DNA of 64,000 nucleotides. Source: Anoxynatronum buryatiense (GTDB lineage: Bacteria > Bacillota > Clostridia > Peptostreptococcales > Tindalliaceae). Below the pieces are notes generated by a model that worked only from the letters and a program-made list of their open reading frames with translations, did no database searches and was not told the DNA's origin. This document shows, piece by piece, positions 25,812 to 33,592 of the stretch. A program made the translations under genes and the position numbers. The stretch spans positions 124,001 through 188,000 of the forward strand of contig NZ_FXUF01000002.1 of NCBI RefSeq assembly GCF_900182905.1, written 5' to 3'. Numbering within the stretch: position 1 is the first letter of the stretch; each line of letters starts with the position of its first letter.

Positions 25812-27026
25812 ATGAGAGTTCGATTAGTTGTTGCACTGGCAATATTCATACTTGCAGCTTCCATGGCTTTTGCACCGGTGGTTGCTGAGAGTGACGGTGT
25901 TCAGATCAAGGATCCGGCACTGGAGGCTTTTATTCGAAGGGAAATAGATAAACCAGAGGGGGTTATACAGTCTGCAGATGTTGAAGGTATCCGAACCATT
26001 GACACCACCACATGAATGCACTGTCGTTACCAGGTGGTAACCCTGGAAGGAATCGAGGCGCTTCATAACCTTCGACGGCTGGCTCTCTGCAGCGGAATCG
26101 ACAGCTTGGTTCCGGTTGCAAAATTATTACAACTGGAGGAACTGGTGATTCAGGATACGGCCATTAGTGACCTGACTCCACTGGCTGGACTTCGCAATCT
26201 GAAGCGGCTTGAAATCAGAGGAAGCCAGGTGTCGGATCTGTCGCCGCTTTCAGACCTGGTCAGACTGGAAACCCTGGTGATTGCCAACAGCCAGGTGAAA
26301 GACCTGACTCCGCTGAAAAACCTGACGAGACTGAAAAGGCTGTTCCTTTATCAAAATAAAATTGAGAGCATTCAGCCACTGGCGGGCCTTCAGCAACTAA
26401 CGATTTTAAATCTGAGTGATAATCTAATTGCTGATGTGCTGCCCCTGGCCAATCAGCAGGAGCTGATGAACTTGTATCTGGCGCGAAATCAGGTGGAAGA
26501 CCTGCGCCCGTTGACATCAATACCCAAACTGATGGGACTCGATTTACGGTGTAATCCGGCGGCTGAAAATGGTCAGTTGCAGTTGCTTGAAAATTTGCAA
26601 TGGCTGGATGTGCGATGTACCAACATTATCAACCCTGAGGTGTCGGAGGACTGTCAGACACGCTGCGGTCAAGCGGATGAGATTTGCCTGTATGTCAATG
26701 GATCGTGCCTTGAGGTGGATCAGCCTCCCATCGTTGAAGCAGGATGCACATTGCTGCCCATCTCTCCTGTGGCGAAAGCCATGGGCGCTGAAATTCGATG
26801 GAACAGCTCTGAAAAGGCGGCTGAAATGATCTATCGCGGGCAGGCATTAACCATTCCCATCAATGCCGACTATGCCAGGCTAAATGGCCGGCAAATTGAT
26901 ATATTTTATCCTACACAGTTGCGGAATGGTCGCACCATGATCCATTCCCGTCTGCTTATTGACGCATTTGGCGTTCGAATTCACTTTGATGCAGAAAACC
27001 GAATCGTGACCATTGATTCACAGTAA
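25812..27026 (+). CDS. Secreted Cys-rich leucine-rich-repeat protein with in-frame TGA (candidate selenoprotein or nonsense-interrupted gene)
   Basis: A signal peptide (residues 1-25, cut near PVVA) is followed by an internalin-like cap (LEAFIRREIDKPEG) and then TGA at 26013-26015. Reading continues in the same frame with about six 22-residue LRRs (LTPLAGLRNLKRLEIRGSQV pattern), a Cys-rich segment (EDCQTRCGQADEIC) and a C-terminal copper-amine-oxidase-N-like stalk domain. The cap and the repeats only make a normal LRR protein if the TGA is read through. It would then be Sec68 in a Sec-Met-His-Cys motif. AGGAGG is 7 nt before ATG 25812. Alternatives are a recent nonsense mutation or a sequence error, leaving a 67-residue fragment and a non-secreted remainder. 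Confidence 0.7.
26026..26041 (+). promoter_or_regulatory. Stem-loop just after the in-frame TGA (bacterial SECIS-like)
   Basis: Perfect 6-bp stem GTTACC/GGTAAC closed by loop AGGT. The loop begins 17 nt after the TGA and has G at its second position, both within the general description of bacterial SECIS elements (G in the first two loop bases, about 16-37 nt from UGA). The stem is short, so the match could be chance. Confidence 0.35.
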
Positions 27027-27033
27027 AACACAC

Positions 27034-27063
27034 AAAAAAAGAGGGCGAAATGCCCTCTTTTTT
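27034..27063. terminator. Bidirectional terminator between LRR and NYN genes
   Basis: A7-GAGGGC-GAAAT-GCCCTC-T6: a T run follows the stem on both strands, serving the convergent genes on either side. Confidence 0.9.
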
Positions 27064-27073
27064 CAACAGCACA

Positions 27074-27820
27074 CTATTCTTTCATTTTGACATAAACGCT
27101 GCTGGGACCAACCGCGTCAAGGCGCTTCAGCTCATATTGTGCCGGGAACGCTTCAATCAGTTGAGAGAGCTGGCGGTATCCATAAGTGCGTGGATCAAAG
27201 CCCGGGTCAAGCTGCAGCAGTGCTTTTCCAAGAGATCCCAAATGAGTCCAACCATCCTCCTGAACCACCATTTCAAAGGCTTCTTTCAGCAATCCAAGTA
27301 CAATGGCTTCCTTGGTCTTTTCTTTCTTTTTGCCTGGCACGCTTTTCGCTGTCGGTTTTGGCTCTTTGGGAGCAATGTTTTCGGTGTAGATAAACACATC
27401 ACATGCATTGACAAAGGCTTTGGAGGTCTTTTGCTCGCCAATTCCCATCACAAAAGTGCCATTCTCACGAATACGTGTTGCCAGCCGGGTGTAATCACTG
27501 TCACTGGAAACGATGCAAAAACCATCCACCAGTTCACCATGAAGAATATCCATGGCATCGATGATCAGAGCGCTGTCGGTGGCATTTTTTCCGACGGTAT
27601 ACCGAAATTGTTGAATGGGCTGGATGGCATAATTATTCAGTGTGTCTTTCCAGCTTTTCATGTTGGGTGTTGTCCAGTCACCGTAAATGCGTTTAATGGT
27701 GACAGATCCGTATTTGCCGGTTTCTGACAGCATCTTGGTAATGAGGGAAGGCTGAGCGTTGTCACCATCAATCAGTAATGCCATCTTATGCTCTTTCTGA
27801 CCATTGTCTTTTTTTATCAC
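27074..27820 (-). CDS. NYN domain protein with OST-HTH/LOTUS domain (LabA-like)
   Basis: 248 aa. The N-terminal NYN (PIN-like) domain has conserved acidic residues in ALLIDGDNAQ, GKNATDSALIIDAMDIL and CIVSSDSDYTRLATR, which form the metal site expected of a ribonuclease. A charged Lys/Pro linker near residue 165 leads to a C-terminal winged-helix OST-HTH-type domain that ends in ELKRLDAVGPSSVYVKM. It is probably an RNA-processing or RNA-binding protein; targets are unknown. The GTG start is 10 nt after AAAGGAG; an internal ATG (at MALLIDGDN) is an alternative. It is monocistronic. Confidence 0.88.
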   Translation of the reverse strand: MIKKDNGQKEHKMALLIDGDNAQPSLITKMLSETGKYGSVTIKRIYGDWTTPNMKSWKDTLNNYAIQPIQQFRYTVGKNATDSALIIDAMDILHGELVDGFCIVSSDSDYTRLATRIRENGTFVMGIGEQKTSKAFVNACDVFIYTENIAPKEPKPTAKSVPGKKKEKTKEAIVLGLLKEAFEMVVQEDGWTHLGSLGKALLQLDPGFDPRTYGYRQLSQLIEAFPAQYELKRLDAVGPSSVYVKMKE

Positions 27821-27974
27821 AGCTGACGGGCTCCTTTCGTGCTGTTGCTGGTCCGGTTTATCAAATGCTGATAAAGACTCCGGTTCTTATGAAACCACTT
27901 TATGCTGTATTCGACAAAAAGTCAAAAAGTCCTGCTGATTTATTTGAACTTTATCAGATTTTTGTGAGAGATAT

Positions 27975-28880
27975 TTAGCGGGGCTTGCGTTGCTCCAACA
28001 GCCGTTTCACTTCTTCAATGGCGCTGACGGCATCGGAGGCATAACCATCAGCGCCGATGGATTTCCATAAATGAGGAGCATTGGTGAAAGCCTGTCCTCC
28101 CACCAACACCTTAATATGATCATATGATTCAAGTTCCCGCAGACTGTGAATGAAAAAACGTGCTTCGTTAACATGGGAAAGAAGTGAAGCAGAGATGGCA
28201 ACCACCTTTACCGGGTATTGGTTGAGGACAAACTGCAGGCTGCTGAAGGGGAGCTGGCTGCCAAGATACATGACGGTATAGCCGGTTTCTTCCAGAGCAC
28301 TGCTAACCATGCGCAGGCCAAGGGTGTGGCGCTCGTCTCCTGCCGCCAGTGCGACAATCAGGGGTCCGGTACTGACGGACGAAGGTTTCTTGCGTAAAAG
28401 GGAAATAAACCGTTCGGTTTCTGCAGTGATAAAATGTTCCTGGGCAATGTCCAGCTTTCCTTTTTGCCATTGAACACCAGCTTCGTAAAGGGCAGGTTTG
28501 ATTATTTGATCATGAATAATTTCAAGAGAAATGCCCATTTTGGAAGCCAGGCTCAACACGCGCCACGCCTCCCTTATATCTGTTCTGATGAGGGCTTCCA
28601 GATAACGAGAACTCCAAGCTTCATCCGGTTGTTGAGGAGGATGTGTTACAGCACCTGACAAGAAAGGAGAAGCGTCTTCGGTTCTCCCCAGCAGATAATC
28701 CAGGCTTACCTGGAAATGATCAGCCAACTGCAACAGGATGGTATCGTTCGGAAACCGACTGTTGTTTTCATAGTTGGCAATGGTGGTTTGTGATAATCCC
28801 AGAAGAGAAGCCAACTCCTGCTGGCTTTTTTTCTGTCCTTTACGCAGACCGCGCAGTCGGTCTCCAAAGTTTTGTGCCAT
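27975..28880 (-). CDS. XRE-family regulator with CarH-like cobalamin-binding domains
   Basis: 301 aa. Residues 5-65 are an XRE/Cro-type helix-turn-helix (SQQELASLLGLSQTTIANYE). Residues about 85-165 are the helical B12-binding cap with W138-x9-E148-H149, the motif that covers the adenosyl group in CarH photoreceptors. Residues about 172-298 are a Rossmann-like B12 domain with E183-x-H185-x-x-G as lower axial ligand motif. CarH normally carries a MerR-type HTH. Here Gln139 replaces the His that forms the light-state bis-His adduct in CarH (from memory). The gene starts 4 bp after the sortase stop (ATG 28880, GGAAAGGAAG upstream), so the two are co-translated. It is probably an adenosylcobalamin- or light-responsive regulator of the cell-surface genes beside it (inference). 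Confidence 0.85.
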   Translation of the reverse strand: MAQNFGDRLRGLRKGQKKSQQELASLLGLSQTTIANYENNSRFPNDTILLQLADHFQVSLDYLLGRTEDASPFLSGAVTHPPQQPDEAWSSRYLEALIRTDIREAWRVLSLASKMGISLEIIHDQIIKPALYEAGVQWQKGKLDIAQEHFITAETERFISLLRKKPSSVSTGPLIVALAAGDERHTLGLRMVSSALEETGYTVMYLGSQLPFSSLQFVLNQYPVKVVAISASLLSHVNEARFFIHSLRELESYDHIKVLVGGQAFTNAPHLWKSIGADGYASDAVSAIEEVKRLLEQRKPR

Positions 28881-28884
28881 GATT

Positions 28885-29682
28885 TCAACTTCCTTTCCTG
28901 GGGAAGGTTTCAAGGTAACGGGCGTGGACCACCAGACGCGCATCATCATACTCGTAGGTACAGGTGGAAAGAGTCAACAATGCGTCTTCTCCAGTGATGG
29001 AATGCGCAAAGGGATGCTTGGATTTTTCCTGCAACACACTGTTGAATGCTTCAAAAGCTAGTTCGTCTTCAAAATGGGTTTCAATATAATAAAAATCAGT
29101 GGTGGTGACATAGACGGAAAAAATTTCAAACCGATGTGTTTCATGAAGATCAGTGATATGAATAACTGGATGCTCCTGTAAAAAAAGTGGATCTTTATAA
29201 GAGATTAATGGCTGGAACATGGAGCCGTCCCTCATGTGGTGTCCGTAAAGAATGGTGTGAGTCGCCGGCCGTGTCAGGGAACTGACATCATTGCGGTAAT
29301 CCATGAAGATGGCTCCTGCCCGGTTTTTTTCAGCCTGCCAGTCATGATCCAGATAAAACACATTGTCGTGAGCCTGAACGATGGGATAATCCACTGTGGT
29401 CTCGGGAATCTGAATCCAGCCGATAACCTGTGGGTTCACAGATTGAAGGTTAGCAATTTCAGGAAGTATCACAGGCGCAGTTTTAGGGGCATCAGATGGA
29501 TCAGTCAGAACCGTAGATGCTTCTTTTAGTATATCTTCATTATTACCTTGGGTGCGATGAAAGCGCTGTTGAGCCTCTAAAATAGAAGTCTGCTGTTTTA
29601 GGGTTTCCAGCCATCTAAGACCGAGAGCTATGATGGCCACGATGAGAAAAAAGATGGATATGATGCGAATCACTTTTTTCAT
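28885..29682 (-). CDS. Class B sortase
   Basis: 265-aa membrane-anchored transpeptidase that joins surface proteins to the cell wall. The N-terminal signal anchor is about residues 5-25 (IISIFFLIVAIIALG). The catalytic His lies in TILYGHHMRDGSMF, Cys in LLTLSTCTYEYDDARLVVHAR and the catalytic Arg in the same segment. VIGWIQIPETTVDYPIVQ and FYLDHDW are class B family blocks. ATG 29682 with AGGTG upstream is preferred over an in-frame extension to 29901 that crosses the promoter. It is divergent from a FAS1 protein ending in a sortase signal, the likely substrate, and coupled to the XRE-B12 regulator. Confidence 0.93.
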   Translation of the reverse strand: MKKVIRIISIFFLIVAIIALGLRWLETLKQQTSILEAQQRFHRTQGNNEDILKEASTVLTDPSDAPKTAPVILPEIANLQSVNPQVIGWIQIPETTVDYPIVQAHDNVFYLDHDWQAEKNRAGAIFMDYRNDVSSLTRPATHTILYGHHMRDGSMFQPLISYKDPLFLQEHPVIHITDLHETHRFEIFSVYVTTTDFYYIETHFEDELAFEAFNSVLQEKSKHPFAHSITGEDALLTLSTCTYEYDDARLVVHARYLETFPRKGS

Positions 29683-29745
29683 GAGAAACACCTCAATATA
29701 TTTTGGCAATTTACGCCATTCATGAATCAGTATGGGTGGATAATA

Positions 29746-29766
29746 AGCCGTTCGACGGGAACGGCT
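29746..29766 (-). promoter_or_regulatory. Hairpin in the sortase 5' leader
   Basis: AGCCGTTC loop GAACGGCT, a perfect 8-bp stem in the transcribed leader, about 65 nt before the start. No T run follows, so it is not an obvious terminator. It could be an mRNA-stability or control element. Confidence 0.4.
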
Positions 29767-29796
29767 ACTTACCAGTTTGATACCCTTTCTAATTAA

Positions 29797-29825
29797 ATTA
29801 TAACATTTCGAAATAATAATTTCAA
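29797..29825 (-). promoter_or_regulatory. Strong promoter of the sortase-regulator operon
   Basis: On the minus strand: TTGAAA, 17-bp spacer, TATAAT, with TG one base before the -10. It is one of the best promoter matches in the window. Confidence 0.8.
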
Positions 29826-29968
29826 ATAAATATAATAAAAATTTCATAACGTGTTTAAGATTAGCGGTGGAGGGTAAAATGTGAATAGTTAAAGAGATCA
29901 TCTGAGAACAACAACTGACCGGATGAAATTGTTGAAGAAACCATCAAGAAGAAGTAGGAGGGAATACA

Positions 29969-31084
29969 ATGAGAAGTCAAAGAGTGTTGGTTATGTTACT
30001 GGTTTTGAGCTTAGTGTTCTTTGGAATCAGCAGCCAGGTATTTGCAGAGGATAACGATATTGTCGATATTGCAGTCAATGACGGCAGGTTCACCGTACTG
30101 ACAGCGGCCCTACAGCGGGCAGGACTGGTGGAAACTCTTCAGGGAGAAGGTCCCTTCACCGTATTTGCACCCACAGATGATGCCTTTGCAGCGTTACTGG
30201 CCGCTCTGGATGTAACGGCAGAGGAACTGTTGGCCCAGCCCGCATTGGCCGATGTGCTTCTGTACCATGTGGTAAGTGGCAAGGTCATGTCCACCGATCT
30301 TTCTGACGGTATGCAGGCAGCAACAGTGGGCGGACAGAATGTGACCATTGATTTAGACGGCGGCGTATTTGTCAATGAATCCCAGGTGATTATTCCTGAT
30401 ATTGAAGCATCCAATGGTGTGATTCATGTCATCGATACCGTACTGGTACCCGCAGGGTTCCAGCTGGTGGTTGAGGATGCGGAAGAACCGGCAGAGGAGC
30501 TTCCATCAATCGTTGATATTGCAGTCAATGATGGCAGGTTCACCGTACTGACAGCGGCCCTGCAACGGGCAAGACTTGTGGAAACCCTTCAGGGAGAAGG
30601 TCCCTTCACCGTATTTGCACCCACAGATGATGCCTTTACAGCGTTACTGGCCGCTCTGGATGTAACGGCAGAAGAACTGTTGGCCCAGCCCGCATTGGCC
30701 GATGTGCTTCTGTACCATGTGGTAAGTGGCAAGGTCATGTCCACCGATCTTTCAGATGGTATGCAGGCTGCAACAGTGGGCGGCCAGAATGTGACCATTG
30801 ATTTAGACGGCGGCGTATTTGTCAATGAATCCCAGGTGATTATTCCTGATATTGAAGCATCCAATGGTGTGATTCATGTCATCGATGCCGTACTGGTACC
30901 TGCAGGGTTCCAGCTGGTGACGGAAGAAGCCCCGACTCCCCAGCCGGTGGAAGCGCCGGTGTTGGTGACGGAGGCCCCCGCACAGGAACCCATTCCACAG
31001 ACTGGTGATGCAGGCATGATGATGTTTGGCCTTATGGCACTGGCAGGAGTGGGTGGTCTGGCACTGACACGGCGTAAAAAATGA
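29969..31084 (+). CDS. Cell-wall-anchored protein with two fasciclin (FAS1) domains
   Basis: 371 aa: signal peptide (1-26), FAS1 domain 1 (about 30-165), short acidic linker, FAS1 domain 2 (about 180-315), a Pro/Glu/Ala/Thr-rich stalk, then the sorting signal IPQTG, a hydrophobic segment and tail TRRKK. FAS1 domains mediate adhesion. The two domains are almost identical even at DNA level (see the repeat entries), a recent in-frame duplication. AGGAGG lies 7 nt before the ATG. It is divergent from the class B sortase, its probable processing enzyme, although IPQTG is closer to LPXTG than to the NPQTN signal of many SrtB substrates. Confidence 0.93.
   Translation: MRSQRVLVMLLVLSLVFFGISSQVFAEDNDIVDIAVNDGRFTVLTAALQRAGLVETLQGEGPFTVFAPTDDAFAALLAALDVTAEELLAQPALADVLLYHVVSGKVMSTDLSDGMQAATVGGQNVTIDLDGGVFVNESQVIIPDIEASNGVIHVIDTVLVPAGFQLVVEDAEEPAEELPSIVDIAVNDGRFTVLTAALQRARLVETLQGEGPFTVFAPTDDAFTALLAALDVTAEELLAQPALADVLLYHVVSGKVMSTDLSDGMQAATVGGQNVTIDLDGGVFVNESQVIIPDIEASNGVIHVIDAVLVPAGFQLVTEEAPTPQPVEAPVLVTEAPAQEPIPQTGDAGMMMFGLMALAGVGGLALTRRKK
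30062..30469 (+). repeat. FAS1 repeat unit 1 (intragenic tandem duplication)
   Basis: About 408 bp, repeated at 30512-30919 with a 450-bp offset and very few differences, most of them silent. Confidence 0.95.
30512..30919 (+). repeat. FAS1 repeat unit 2
   Basis: Second copy of the 408-bp FAS1-coding segment. Coding changes are rare (for example Gly to Arg after QRA, Ala to Thr in DDAF). Confidence 0.95.
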
Positions 31085-31144
31085 GCTCCATGAGAAATGA
31101 TCAATCAATATAAATGACAGTTAAATATGGATGAGAATAATATC

Positions 31145-31175
31145 AAAAACTTCCCTGGTTACGGGGAAGTTTTTT
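31145..31175. terminator. Bidirectional terminator between FAS1 and P-loop kinase genes
   Basis: AAAAACTTCCC ... GGGGAAGTTTTTT with T runs on both strands. Confidence 0.85.
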
Positions 31176-31188
31176 GATGGGAGTTCCA

Positions 31189-31860
31189 TCAAACTCCATT
31201 GGAGTATTTTTCGACAGCCGGAAAGCAAAGGGTGCTGATAATCTGCTGAGACACTGTACTGGCTGTTGCTTCAGAGGTATTAATCTCCAATACCGGCAGG
31301 CAGGAGCTCTGACTCAGACGGCGAGCTTCCGCTTGACGTTTCATAAAAGAGTCCACAATGGCAGCAGGCGTGTCGCCATATTGTTTCAGGTATTGAAGCC
31401 AGCATGTATCTTGCCTGGAAAACAGACGTTTTTCCAGCGTTTCAGCATCAACCGTCAGTAAGCAGAGAGTGGTTCCAAGCGGCTTCAGCCGCCGGTCGAT
31501 TTCCTTCACATGTTCCCATTGCATGTGGGGAAACCGGAACACATGGGTGAGATGAAACCTTTCAAGAAGGAAAAAAAGATCATGGGAGGCCAGTTGATGT
31601 TCATGCCATCCCCGGTCAAGGGTACGGGTTGCACAGCCTTCAATAAAGGCGGTTAACCCCTCAAGCAGTGCAATGTGATCCTCCGGTTGCAGAGTTCCCT
31701 GCTGTTCCTGAAGTTCCAGCACCCGCTGGGTATGATGTTCTGTGAGAATGAGCCGGGAAGCAGCAGAAAGAGTGGCAAGAGACGGGTGTTGAAGCAGTGC
31801 CTGCAGCACCTCTGTTTTACCGGAGCCTGAAATGCCTTCCAGAATAATTCCCTGATACAT
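31189..31860 (-). CDS. P-loop NTPase/kinase-like protein of unknown substrate
   Basis: 223 aa beginning MYQGIILEGISGSGKT, with Walker A at residues 9-16. An acidic/aromatic segment (TLDRGWHEHQLASHD) and a lid-like region rich in Arg/Lys (DAETLEKRLFSRQDTCW) follow. The size and order resemble deoxynucleoside/thymidylate-kinase-like P-loop kinases, but the substrate motif is not diagnostic. AAGGA lies 10 nt before ATG 31860; a longer in-frame version to 31947 lacks a good site. It lies between the FAS1 gene and perR with no close partner. Confidence 0.7.
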   Translation of the reverse strand: MYQGIILEGISGSGKTEVLQALLQHPSLATLSAASRLILTEHHTQRVLELQEQQGTLQPEDHIALLEGLTAFIEGCATRTLDRGWHEHQLASHDLFFLLERFHLTHVFRFPHMQWEHVKEIDRRLKPLGTTLCLLTVDAETLEKRLFSRQDTCWLQYLKQYGDTPAAIVDSFMKRQAEARRLSQSSCLPVLEINTSEATASTVSQQIISTLCFPAVEKYSNGV

Positions 31861-31984
31861 AGATCTTCGTCCTTTCCATTGAGAATCAGCATATGCCATT
31901 TGTGAGCTGCCTTTGAGTTCATCAGCCTTGACCAGCATGGGCGACAATGGGTTCGTCAGGGTTGATGCGGTTTGTGGAAACAGG

Positions 31985-32017
31985 AAAATCCCTGTGTCGG
32001 AAAATCCGGCGCAGGGA
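31985..32017 (-). terminator. Terminator downstream of perR
   Basis: On the minus strand TCCCTG..CCGG-ATTTT-CCG..CAGGGA followed by TTTTCC. The stem is imperfect. Confidence 0.5.
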
Positions 32018-32049
32018 CCTTGGCTTACTGGGAGTGGACAGCCATCTCA

Positions 32050-32496
32050 TCAATGCTGTTTACTTTTTGAAAGACACTGTTTACAGACGCCTTGATAATA
32101 AACGTTGCGTTCCTTGATTAAAAAGGTATCCAGGAACTCATTTTTAAACTGGGTCATATCCAGTTCAAAATCATAAATGGTACCACATTGTTCGCATTTG
32201 AAATGGCCATGGGTGCTTAAATCCACGTCATAGCGGGCTTCGTGATCCTCAATATTCACCATACGAACCAGCTGTGCTTCCATAAAAGCTTTCAACGTAT
32301 TGTACACAGTGGTTTTGGAAAGGGTGGGGATCTGATCTGAAAGTGCCTGGTAAATCTCGTCAACGGTGGGGTGTGTCATATGGTTCAGCAAGTATTCAAA
32401 GATGCGGGTTCGCTGATAGGACGGCTTGACACCATGCTCCTGCAGATACTGATTGAGTTCTTCCATTGATTTTGGTTTTGTGGATTCCATTTTCAT
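32050..32496 (-). CDS. perR: Fur-family repressor, PerR-like
   Basis: 148-aa metal-dependent repressor. The N-terminal winged helix (about 10-85; QRTRIFEYLLNHMTHPTVDEIY, LSKTTVYNTLKAF) is followed by a dimerisation domain with two CxxC zinc-site pairs (FKCEQCGTIYDF and GVCKQCLSK). A His/Asp cluster (DLSTHGHFKCEQC) supplies the regulatory metal site. Fur, Zur and PerR are hard to separate by eye. The PerR assignment rests on a 12-of-14 match to the PerR box just upstream, which also implies autoregulation. It would sense peroxide through Fe-dependent histidine oxidation. AGGTGGG lies 6 nt before the ATG. Confidence 0.85.
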   Translation of the reverse strand: MKMESTKPKSMEELNQYLQEHGVKPSYQRTRIFEYLLNHMTHPTVDEIYQALSDQIPTLSKTTVYNTLKAFMEAQLVRMVNIEDHEARYDVDLSTHGHFKCEQCGTIYDFELDMTQFKNEFLDTFLIKERNVYYQGVCKQCLSKSKQH

Positions 32497-32518
32497 TTAT
32501 AACCCACCTGCTTTCAAT

Positions 32519-32533
32519 GTGTAATGATTATAA
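32519..32533 (-). promoter_or_regulatory. PerR-box-like operator
   Basis: On the minus strand TTATAATCATTACAC, compared with consensus TTATAATNATTATAA: 12 of 14 defined positions match. It is placed 23 bp upstream of the perR start, in the promoter region. Confidence 0.7.
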
Positions 32534-32605
32534 TATGAAATAAGTTTAAACGAAATAATGGAAAATGTCAAGGGAATGAGAAATAATGGTGCTTTCAGCT
32601 CCAAT

Positions 32606-32637
32606 GAAAAAGCCTGTCGCAGGGATGCAACAGGCTT
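32606..32637 (-). terminator. Terminator of speE
   Basis: AAGCCTGT ... ACAGGCTT stem with TTTT following on the minus strand. Confidence 0.75.
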
Positions 32638-32668
32638 GAATGATGAAAAAGTGAAAATCTTAAGGTGC

Positions 32669-33505
32669 CTACTCCATGGGAAGTCCGGTCACATCATACC
32701 AAAAGGCAGGCAACACAAAAGCGGCACTGTGGAAGCGGGTATGGTAGTATTTGCCGGTGAACTGACCGTTTGGCTGGTCGACAGGGGCACCATTTTTAGA
32801 GGCAATGACAAAGGCCATGTCGCCGCCATAAACAGGCACCACGCCTCGGTAGACGGCCACATGAGGGAAGGAGAGCTGCACATGTTCAACAGCTTCTTTC
32901 AACTCAGGTGCCTGAAAGACGGGAACGCCGGCCTGACGAACCATAATCCCGTCTTCATTGAGGCATTTGCTGATGTTTTTATAGAAAGGTGCCTCAAAAA
33001 GAACCATTGCAGGACCCACCGGGTCGGGAGAATCGACGATCACCACATCAAACTTCTTGTTCTGGGCTTCTTCGCCGGCCACATATGCGGCACCATCACC
33101 CACGATGAGCTCCAAACGGGGATCTTTAAAAGCATCTTTAAAGAAGAGCATTTCTTTGCTGACTTCAATGACACGGCCGTCAATGTCCACCATGGTCACC
33201 CGTTTCACACTGTCGTGGCGCAGGCATTCCTGCAGAATGCCACCGTCGCCGCCGCCAATGATCAGGATGCTTTCTGCAGGGCGTGCCAGTGCCATAATGG
33301 GCAGGTGTGTCATCATTTCGTGATAAACAAACTCGTCTTTCTCTGTGGTCTGCACCACGTTGTCCAAAATCATCATACGACCAAAGTGGCCGTGATCCAC
33401 AATTTGAAGTTCCTGAAAACCAGTATTCTCCTCGTGGACGGATGTCACATGGTAACCGTACACTGTTTCGGGGCTCATTTTTTCATAAAACCATTTTTTT
33501 TCCAC
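32669..33505 (-). CDS. speE: Polyamine aminopropyltransferase (spermidine synthase)
   Basis: 278-aa cytoplasmic enzyme that transfers aminopropyl from decarboxylated S-adenosylmethionine to putrescine. It shows the family's short N-terminal beta domain, GFQELQIVDHGHFGRMMILDNVVQ, the nucleotide loop LIIGGGDGGILQECLRH, acidic VDIDGRVIEVSK, and catalytic Asp in VIVDSPDPVGPA. GTG 33505 is 6 nt after GGAGGG; TTG 33511 is too close. No speD or speA/C lies in the window, so it may be part of a dispersed pathway. It follows purL by 87 bp and has its own extended -10 promoter. Confidence 0.95.
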   Translation of the reverse strand: MEKKWFYEKMSPETVYGYHVTSVHEENTGFQELQIVDHGHFGRMMILDNVVQTTEKDEFVYHEMMTHLPIMALARPAESILIIGGGDGGILQECLRHDSVKRVTMVDIDGRVIEVSKEMLFFKDAFKDPRLELIVGDGAAYVAGEEAQNKKFDVVIVDSPDPVGPAMVLFEAPFYKNISKCLNEDGIMVRQAGVPVFQAPELKEAVEHVQLSFPHVAVYRGVVPVYGGDMAFVIASKNGAPVDQPNGQFTGKYYHTRFHSAAFVLPAFWYDVTGLPME

Positions 33506-33570
33506 TTTCAACCCTCCAGTTATTCTTGTTTTCCAGTCATCATACTATTCCTTTGTGACGGGCACGCTAC

Positions 33571-33579
33571 AGTATACCA
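33571..33579 (-). promoter_or_regulatory. Extended -10 promoter of speE
   Basis: On the minus strand TGG-TATACT, about 65 bp before the start, just after the purL stop. CCCGTCAC occurs on both sides of it. Confidence 0.55.
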
Positions 33580-33592
33580 TAAAGTGACGGGA

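Noticed and set aside
25722-26015. Separate 97-aa secreted protein ending at the TGA
   Set aside because: It would stop inside the LRR cap, while the same frame continues directly into the repeats; a single interrupted or recoded gene explains both parts better.
27050-27727. 225-aa open frame on the + strand
   Set aside because: Antisense to the NYN gene and starts inside the bidirectional terminator.
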